The notes below the pieces were generated by a model, which searched no databases, was not told where the DNA came from, and worked only from the letters and a program-made list of their open reading frames with translations. From Antrihabitans stalagmiti (GTDB lineage Bacteria; Actinomycetota; Actinomycetes; Mycobacteriales; Mycobacteriaceae): a stretch of 64,000 nt of DNA. Positions 58,238 to 64,000 of this stretch are shown here, piece after piece. The position numbers were made by a program, and so were the translations under genes. Numbering within the stretch: position 1 is the stretch's first letter; every line of letters begins with the position of its first letter. Location of the stretch: contig NZ_JAEMNV010000001.1 in assembly GCF_016482825.1 (NCBI RefSeq), positions 682,001 to 746,000 of the forward strand, in the 5' to 3' direction.

Positions 58238-61200
58238 TCACCCTGCAGTATCGGAACGAGCACGATTGTCGGCCGCACGCAGACTACGTTTGCGTGCGGC
58301 CAATTGGCTGTCCCAGACCCTTTCGCCCGTTGCGGTCGCGATCAATTCGGCACGATGCAACGTCGTTCGCGCCACATCGCCCGCTCCGTGCGTCGCCTCG
58401 ACGTCGGAAAGCAACGCCAGATACAACGGCGTCATGATGCGGGACCCACCCGCTGAATGTTTCTCCAGTGCAGTTCTGATGAGATCCGACGTATCGTCGC
58501 CGCCGGGTTCGAGCGCCCGTGCCCACGCCCCGATGATGTGCGCGGATGCAGCGATCTGATCCATACCTGCGTTGGCGAGATCATCGAAGATCTGCTCCGC
58601 CAGTAATGCTGTGTCCGTGACCTTTCCGATCATCGCATCCAACTGAATCAGACCGACTTTTGCCACGGCCGCGCCGAAGCCGTCGCCGCGCGTCGTAGCG
58701 ATATCGATGGCCGCATACGCGTACGCCCGGCCCCTTGCGGTGTCGCCGCGCAACGCGTGAATCCAGGCGGAGATCACGTGACCACGGGAATCGAAGGCGA
58801 GCATCGGCCCGACGACGTCGATATCGACCGGAGGAACCGTGTGCTCCAACGAGTCGAGTGCAACAAGGCTCGAATCGAGGTCGCCCTGCATAAACGCGAC
58901 CATCGCACGAATGTAGTACCCGGCCACACCGGCGACCGGATCGCCGGTTGCCTGGAACTGCGCGATCAGTCCGTCGGCGAGCGCGCCGCCTTCGCGGTAG
59001 CGACCCGCGCCGCAGACCATCAGGGCGCGCAATGCCACACCGGCATTGAACTGGCCGGTCGAGCGTTGCGTCGTGCCCGCGTCGAACGCGTTGTGCAGCG
59101 CTTCGACGACGCTCGGTGCGTTCTGACCCTCGACGATCGCCGAGGCCGACGCAAGCTGCAACCACAGCGCAGCTTCTCGCTCTGCTCGCTGTGGCCCGTC
59201 CGGTAGTCGTCTGCAGAGTTCGACTCCTCGCCGGTCGAGTCCGACGATTTCCGCGTACGCCGATCTCGCAGCGGAGAAGGCAAGTGCCCGATCGATATGT
59301 GCGAGTGCCGATTCCGGGTCGATCCGGTCGCCGGCTCGCCAGGCGTGATCCGCCGCTGCGATGGCCGTCTCGTAGTCGATGTCGGCCGACCGACGCGTCC
59401 AGACCCTTGCGATGTCGGCGTGTGCCGCAGCCAATGTCGTGCTCGACAGCTGACCGACTATTGCATTGCGAACGAGGCCGTGGCTGAACCGAAACTGCCC
59501 TGACCGAACGTCGAGATCGGAGATCAAGCCAGCTCGAACCGCGGGCGCAAGCCGATCGACAACCGAGGTCAGGTCGAGGCCGAGCACTTCGGCGAGAATC
59601 CCTGCGTCACAGACAGCGCCGACAACGGCGCCGATCCCGAGCGCCGTTCTGGTGTGGCGTGGCAGTTCCGCTGTTCGTCGTCGAATCACGCCGGCGACCG
59701 CATCGGGAACTTCGTCGATGACGATCGTCCGTGTCGTCGCATCGAGCTCACCGTGGCTGCGTAGCAGCCTCACGAGTTCGCGGATGTAGAACGGATTTCC
59801 GCCGGTGCGCGCACGGACCTGCGTTACGAGTTCGGCGGTCGGCGTCACCGACGTCTCGGCGCGAATCAACTCGGCGACCGAGTCGTCGTCGATACCTCGC
59901 AACTTGATCAACGTCGTCTCGGTGCAGCTGAGCACCCGGTCGAATGCTTTGTGCCGCAACGGCACATCGGTGCCACCGTCCTGCCAGGTCGCGATGATCA
60001 CAAGCGGAATTCGGTGCAGTGATCCCGACAGCAACTCCAGTACGTCGTAGGTGGCCTTGTCGGCGCGGTGGACATCGTCGAGTACGACGACGGTCGGGCG
60101 ATCGGTTGTCAGCTCGCAGATCAGGCGCGCGGTTCCCTCGATCAGCTCGAATCCGGTCGCTGCCTCGCCGACGGTGCCGGGCTGTTGCCGTTCGGGTGCG
60201 AGCGCTGCGATCACGCCGGGTGCGATGTCGTGCGCGCGCCGCAGTCGCAGTGGATCGGCCGAGGAACAGAGTGAACGGACCACCTGCGTCCAGGTCCACA
60301 GTGCCGGCCTGCTGATGCCGGCGGGGTGCGCAGACCACGCGGTGACCATCGACTGCTCTGCCGCTTCGTCGAGCACCGCCGACGCGAGCATGGTCTTGCC
60401 GACCCCACTTTCGCCCGAAAGGACGACAACGTGCCCGTGCCTGCCTGCTCCGAGCAGGCGTCGAAGCCGGTCACTTTCGTCGTCGCGTCCGAACACGGTC
60501 TTCGGTGCTTGCGGCGGTTTCGGGGCCGCCCGCAGCGTCGTCCGAATCGGCGTCCAGTCCAATTCGGGTGATTGCCGCCGCACGTCGTCGGCCAACGACT
60601 GTAGCGCGGCGCCCGGAGCGACGGCGAGCTCGCTTTCGAGAATGTCGCACGCGCGGCGGTAGGCGTGCAGCGCGTCGGCGCGACGGCCGGACCGGTACAT
60701 CGCCAGCATCAGCTGGCCCCACATACGTTCGTGTAACGGCGAGGTCGCCAATTGCGCTTCGATGTCGGCGATCAGTTCGGTGTCGCGGCCGAGCAGCAGA
60801 CCGGCGTCGAATCGTGCTTCGGCGACGTCGTATCGAAGTGCGTCGAGTCGGCATACCTCTGCGTCCGCGAAGCTGTGGTCGCGGAAATCCGCGAGCGGCG
60901 TGCCGCGCCACAACGCGATTGCCCGCGCGAACGTGGCGTCTGCCAGCGCGGGGTTGCCCGCGAGCAACGCGGCGCGTCCTTTCGCGGCGAGCTCGTCGAA
61001 CTGCCGGATGTCGAGATAGTCGTCGGCGAGATTCAGACGGTAGCCATAGGAGTGCGTCTCGAGTCGCCCGATTCCGCCGGGCTGGTCGGCGTCGATTACG
61101 CGACGCAGGTTGGCGACATAGGCTCGAAGGGAGGCAACCGCTTTCGCCGGTGGAGTGTCGTTCCAGACCGAGTCGATCAAGCGGTCGTATTCGACGATCG

Positions 61201-61312
61201 CATCGGCATTGAGCAACAGAATCGCAAGAACAGCTCGCTGCTTCACGCCGCCGAGCGCGAGCAGCGTGCCGCTGTGCCACACCTCCATCGACCCGAGGAG
61301 CTGATATTCCAA
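58238..61312 (-). CDS. AfsR/SARP-type regulator with AAA+ ATPase and TPR-like C-terminus
   Basis: A 1024-residue regulator. The N-terminal SARP/OmpR-type DNA-binding domain (about 1-95: KQRAVLAILLLNADAIV, AVASLRAYVANLRRVI) is followed by the BTAD domain (about 96-245: YLDIRQFDELAAKG, LHERMWGQLMLAMYRSGR). An AAA/NACHT-like ATPase comes next, with Walker A GESGVGKT (about 300-307) and Walker B VVVLDDVHRAD. The last half (about 620-1024) is helical, probably TPR-like. Such proteins activate secondary-metabolism or stress genes. The TTG at 61312 is preferred over TTG at 61324 because GGGG lies six bases before it. It is divergent from the membrane-protein/hypF genes, which are possible targets. 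Confidence 0.88.
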   Translation of the reverse strand: MEYQLLGSMEVWHSGTLLALGGVKQRAVLAILLLNADAIVEYDRLIDSVWNDTPPAKAVASLRAYVANLRRVIDADQPGGIGRLETHSYGYRLNLADDYLDIRQFDELAAKGRAALLAGNPALADATFARAIALWRGTPLADFRDHSFADAEVCRLDALRYDVAEARFDAGLLLGRDTELIADIEAQLATSPLHERMWGQLMLAMYRSGRRADALHAYRRACDILESELAVAPGAALQSLADDVRRQSPELDWTPIRTTLRAAPKPPQAPKTVFGRDDESDRLRRLLGAGRHGHVVVLSGESGVGKTMLASAVLDEAAEQSMVTAWSAHPAGISRPALWTWTQVVRSLCSSADPLRLRRAHDIAPGVIAALAPERQQPGTVGEAATGFELIEGTARLICELTTDRPTVVVLDDVHRADKATYDVLELLSGSLHRIPLVIIATWQDGGTDVPLRHKAFDRVLSCTETTLIKLRGIDDDSVAELIRAETSVTPTAELVTQVRARTGGNPFYIRELVRLLRSHGELDATTRTIVIDEVPDAVAGVIRRRTAELPRHTRTALGIGAVVGAVCDAGILAEVLGLDLTSVVDRLAPAVRAGLISDLDVRSGQFRFSHGLVRNAIVGQLSSTTLAAAHADIARVWTRRSADIDYETAIAAADHAWRAGDRIDPESALAHIDRALAFSAARSAYAEIVGLDRRGVELCRRLPDGPQRAEREAALWLQLASASAIVEGQNAPSVVEALHNAFDAGTTQRSTGQFNAGVALRALMVCGAGRYREGGALADGLIAQFQATGDPVAGVAGYYIRAMVAFMQGDLDSSLVALDSLEHTVPPVDIDVVGPMLAFDSRGHVISAWIHALRGDTARGRAYAYAAIDIATTRGDGFGAAVAKVGLIQLDAMIGKVTDTALLAEQIFDDLANAGMDQIAASAHIIGAWARALEPGGDDTSDLIRTALEKHSAGGSRIMTPLYLALLSDVEATHGAGDVARTTLHRAELIATATGERVWDSQLAARKRSLRAADNRARSDTAG

Positions 61313-61444
61313 CTGGTGCCCCAATCGTGAGGTGGCGCGTCGAAAGCGCCGTAGACCAGTCGCCGACGGTCCGTATCGGTCGAAATTGTAGTTCGAGAGG
61401 CGTAGGTCTTCTCCCTGACCACACGTACGTTGTGTTCAGCGCAC

Positions 61445-61485
61445 TACTACAGGAACCGTTGCCTATTTATCTGTGACTTGTAGTA
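61445..61485. promoter_or_regulatory. spaced inverted half-sites TACTACA..TGTAGTA
   Basis: TACTACA (61445-61451) and TGTAGTA (61479-61485) are exact inverted copies separated by 27 bp, in the 218-bp divergent gap between the AfsR-type gene and the membrane-protein gene. It could be a regulator site; the long spacer makes this weak. The gap contains no gene I can support. Confidence 0.35.
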
Positions 61486-61530
61486 ACGTCATAAATCCGA
61501 CGTCAGAGTTGTCGTTCCGGAGGACATGTC

Positions 61531-63579
61531 ATGTTGTACGCGCAAACCGAAGTCCCAGCACCACCAGCAGGCGGCGCCGCAATCGGTGAAGTGATCATCG
61601 CCTTCGCCATCACCCTCGCAGCCACCCTGCCGACCATCTGGTTGATGTGGCGCGAAACAGCGGGAAAGCCGACGGCCATCGGTCGACTCGCCGACTGGGT
61701 CGCCACCAAGGACCGTTTGCCTCGCTGGGTCGGGCTTCCGTCGTACGCCCTTGTCGTATCCCTGCTGACCGCGGGGTTCGGCGTGTGGTGGGACGTTGCG
61801 CTGCACATGCAGAACGGTCGCGACGAGGGCCCGCTCGCGAACCCGTCGCACTACCCGATCTTCCTTGCCCTTCTCGCGATCTTCAACATCGGCATCATCA
61901 GCGCGGTGCTCGCCAAGGGCGAATTGCCCCGTCGCACAATCGCAATCGGTCCGGCAATCCGGGCGCCACTCGGTTCGATCGTGATCATCGGGGCCGGCGT
62001 CATCGCGTTGGCAGGCTTCCCTTCCGACGACCTCTGGCACCGCCTCTTCGGTCAGGACGTCACCGAATGGGGACCGACGCACGTCATGATGATCGGCGGC
62101 GCGGTGACCTGCGTGATCGGGCTGGCGCTGCTACAGGCCGAAGCACGTCAGGTCGGTGCAGCCGGCGCGATGGGTTTCGGTGGCCGACTGCGCGGCGCGA
62201 TCATGCTTTCGCTGTGCATCGTGCCCTTCGCGTTCCTGATGGAGTTCGATCTCGGGGTGCCGCAGTTCCCGATGGCAACGCAATTCATCATCGTCGGTTT
62301 TCTCGCGGGCTGGATCTTCACCGGTGTGCGCGCCTACTTCGGACCCGGCGGCGCGCTGCTTGCCTGGGTCGTCTATCTGATCGCTCACCTGATTCTGCTC
62401 GGCTCCACCGCATTGGTCGACGATGTACTGCTCGCCCGGTTCCTATTGCTATTGCCCGCCGCGATCCTGGTAGAGATCGTCGCACTCGTGGTGTCACCGC
62501 GTCGCGGACTTACCTTCTGGATCACCTCCGGCGTGCTGATCGGAACCCTCGGCCTCGCGGCGGAATGGGTCTGGTCGCAGTTCTTCATGCCACTCCCCCA
62601 ACCGATTCCCGGCTCTGCGCTACCGCTGATGCTCGCGGTCGGCACAGCGGCGGCGGTCGGTGGCGGATTGCTCGGCTCCTGGCACGTCCGGCAACTACAG
62701 GACACTGCGAGTCGCCCCGACACCGACGACGAGTTGACCTTCGACGCCATTGCCGACCTACTGCGCAGGTTCAAGTTGACGTTCCTCGTAGGACCGGGTG
62801 AATCGATCTTCGGGTATTGGAAACGCGGCCAGACCGGCACGTTGAACAGCAACGAGATCCCCTGGCGACGACACGGTGCAGGCTTGCTCGGAATGGGGCT
62901 GTTCATAGGTCTGATGGCCGCCTATACACCGCAGGACCCCATCGACTTCGAGGCGCGTGTCGCACTGGACTATGTGGACGGCGCTGCGGAAACCTGCGGC
63001 ACGACAACGTCCAAATGCACCGCCTTCGTGACCGTCGATGTGGAACCGGTGAACATCGCCGAAGACGGCAAGATCTGGTTCTACGCTCTGGCGTGGCAAG
63101 GTCGGCATCGGTCTGCGGACGTCACGACGCTGCCACGCGACCCGATCGCGGACGTGCCGGGCATCATGCGCGTCGAGATGGTGCCGACCGGCGTAACGGG
63201 CCAGTACCGCAGCGCCGAACCGTTGCCGCTCTACGGCAGCTGGAAAACCCTCGTCCGCCTGCACACCGCGCCGACCAACATGTCCGCGCTTCCGCTGTAC
63301 GCACCCGACGACCCCGCCATCACTGCCGACAAAGGTCGCCGAATCCTCGTCACCGACGGCCAGCGAGTCGACGCCATGACCGAACCCGGCTTCCTGCAGC
63401 GTGAAATCAAGGACGACGTTCCAGCGTGGTTGTGGACCGCGGCCTACATCGTCGTCGGCCTGTTCTGGCTGGGCTTGATCGCGCTGTACGGCTGGTGTCT
63501 TGCCGCAGCTGCCAAGGGCGGAGCAACACCGGTCCGTACCGACACCGACAAGCCGGTGGCTCCGCCGTCCAAGGTCTGA
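61531..63579 (+). CDS. large multi-pass membrane protein upstream of hypF
   Basis: A 682-residue protein with about 13 hydrophobic segments between residues 20 and 470. A soluble domain of about 150 residues follows (about 475-630, with two Cys in AETCGTTTSKCTAF), and a last transmembrane helix (WLWTAAYIVVGLFWLGLIAL, about 632-651). The soluble part has the alternating pattern of a beta domain and would face the outside. I do not recognise the family. GGAGG stands seven bases before the ATG. hypF begins 129 bp downstream on the same strand, so a hydrogenase-related role is possible, but nothing in the protein proves it. Confidence 0.75.
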   Translation: MLYAQTEVPAPPAGGAAIGEVIIAFAITLAATLPTIWLMWRETAGKPTAIGRLADWVATKDRLPRWVGLPSYALVVSLLTAGFGVWWDVALHMQNGRDEGPLANPSHYPIFLALLAIFNIGIISAVLAKGELPRRTIAIGPAIRAPLGSIVIIGAGVIALAGFPSDDLWHRLFGQDVTEWGPTHVMMIGGAVTCVIGLALLQAEARQVGAAGAMGFGGRLRGAIMLSLCIVPFAFLMEFDLGVPQFPMATQFIIVGFLAGWIFTGVRAYFGPGGALLAWVVYLIAHLILLGSTALVDDVLLARFLLLLPAAILVEIVALVVSPRRGLTFWITSGVLIGTLGLAAEWVWSQFFMPLPQPIPGSALPLMLAVGTAAAVGGGLLGSWHVRQLQDTASRPDTDDELTFDAIADLLRRFKLTFLVGPGESIFGYWKRGQTGTLNSNEIPWRRHGAGLLGMGLFIGLMAAYTPQDPIDFEARVALDYVDGAAETCGTTTSKCTAFVTVDVEPVNIAEDGKIWFYALAWQGRHRSADVTTLPRDPIADVPGIMRVEMVPTGVTGQYRSAEPLPLYGSWKTLVRLHTAPTNMSALPLYAPDDPAITADKGRRILVTDGQRVDAMTEPGFLQREIKDDVPAWLWTAAYIVVGLFWLGLIALYGWCLAAAAKGGATPVRTDTDKPVAPPSKV

Positions 63580-63708
63580 TACTGGCCTCTCGCTGCCCTT
63601 GCCCCGCGCTCGCGCCAGGAGCAAGATCGAAGTTGCGCCCATAGTCGAGTCAGCCCATTCGACGCAGGCGCCGACATCGATGTGGACTCGAGCAATGTGG
63701 ACTCGGTT

Positions 63709-64000
63709 GTGAGCACGCAGCTAGAACGAGAATCCATCGTCGGCAACACGATCGAACGCCGACGGACGATCGTGCGTGGCATTGTCCAGGGCGTCGGCTT
63801 CCGGCCCTTCGTCGCGCGGCTCGCCGGCGAACTGCACTTGAGTGGCTACTGCGGCAACGACGACTCGAGCGTGTTCATCGAAGTCGAGGGTCCGACGTGG
63901 GCGCTGGACGAGTTCGATCGACGGTTGCACGCCGAGTCGCCACCCCTCGCCGTCGTCGTCGACGTGGTCCGGGAAGCTCGTCCACCCGAAGGCGATCGGG
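63709..64000 (+). CDS. hypF: carbamoyltransferase HypF, N-terminal part (3' truncated)
   Basis: A GTG-started frame open to the window end, 97 residues. RRRTIVRGIVQGVGFRPFVA (18-37) is the acylphosphatase motif that opens every HypF, with VQGVGFRP holding the phosphate-binding Arg, and LSGYCGNDDSSVFIEVEG (about 45-62) is the rest of the acylphosphatase domain. HypF makes the carbamoyl adenylate that becomes the CN ligands of [NiFe] hydrogenase. The zinc-finger, YrdC and Kae1-like domains lie outside the window. This indicates that a hyp/hydrogenase cluster continues to the right. Confidence 0.88.
   Translation, partial: MSTQLERESIVGNTIERRRTIVRGIVQGVGFRPFVARLAGELHLSGYCGNDDSSVFIEVEGPTWALDEFDRRLHAESPPLAVVVDVVREARPPEGDR

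Noticed and set aside
63680-63705. Direct repeat of ATGTGGACTCG (63680 and 63695) just before hypF as an alternative start or regulatory repeat
   Set aside because: Neither ATG is in frame with hypF, and two copies of 11 bases in a coding-rich genome are too weak to call.
1-64000. tRNA or rRNA genes, insertion sequences, CRISPR arrays or phage genes
   Set aside because: None was seen when reading the window: no transposase or integrase-like protein, no regular direct-repeat array and no cloverleaf that I could recognise.

Overview
The window is a 64-kb stretch of a high-GC, gene-dense actinobacterial chromosome. Mycobacterium-type lipoproteins (LpqN-like, LppW-like), an acyl-CoA-rich gene content, frequent GTG/TTG starts, many 4-bp ATGA gene overlaps and an abundance of TetR regulators suggest a mycolic-acid actinomycete of the Rhodococcus type. 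That genus is an inference from gene content; there is no rRNA or other species marker. I saw no tRNA or rRNA gene, insertion sequence, prophage or CRISPR array, so the region looks like chromosome core with accessory cassettes.

Layout. 1-5.8 kb: end of an alpha/beta hydrolase, a MarR-enoyl-CoA hydratase pair operon, and a divergent fused fatty-acid desaturase/ferredoxin reductase with a TetR gene. 5.8-13.3 kb: stand-alone genes, including a TetR with twin operators, a TerD-TerA fusion, an ECF42-type sigma factor coupled to a DUF1801 protein, a secreted GH43-like protein, YjbR, HAD, CPBP protease and DUF427. 13.4-23.4 kb: a tightly overlapping eight-gene catabolic operon (TIGR03084, AtuA, acyl-CoA dehydrogenase, carboxylase beta and alpha, a second acyl-CoA dehydrogenase, enoyl-CoA hydratase, TetR) that resembles the acyclic-terpenoid/leucine (atu/liu) pathway. 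23.3-27 kb: SDR, a Na+/H+ antiporter carrying a zinc finger, and a PrmC-like methyltransferase.

27.2-31.3 kb: a six-gene operon of alternating DUF6230-type exported proteins and DUF6114-type membrane proteins, of unknown function. 31.3-44.5 kb: a fused ArsR-SRPBCC regulator, SDR, aldehyde dehydrogenase with divergent TetR, a second ECF42 module with a YCII partner, AzlCD with an XRE-cupin regulator, a split ArsR/SRPBCC pair, DUF1761, an ABC exporter with divergent MarR and a clean palindromic operator, and a PknB-family receptor kinase.

44.5-51.2 kb: an orphan LeuA regulatory domain, an LppW-like lipoprotein, an NrtR-SPFH-NAD-kinase-like cassette with two matching operators, a TetR/membrane-protein operon behind two TTGAACATGTTCAA palindromes, and a BlaI gene directly after an M23 peptidase. 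51.7-55.1 kb: a four-gene signalling island (NarL-type regulator, histidine kinase, kinase-like protein without a catalytic domain, stand-alone LuxR HTH). 55.1-64 kb: a frameshifted zinc metallopeptidase, two tandem LpqN lipoproteins, an AfsR-type ATPase regulator, a large multi-pass membrane protein and the start of hypF, so the window probably ends at the edge of a [NiFe]-hydrogenase cluster.

A palindromic element of about 70 bp occurs three times, each time touching the 3' end of a gene. The strongest candidates for undescribed biology are the NrtR-SPFH-NADK-like cassette, the DUF6230/DUF6114 operon and this dispersed palindrome.
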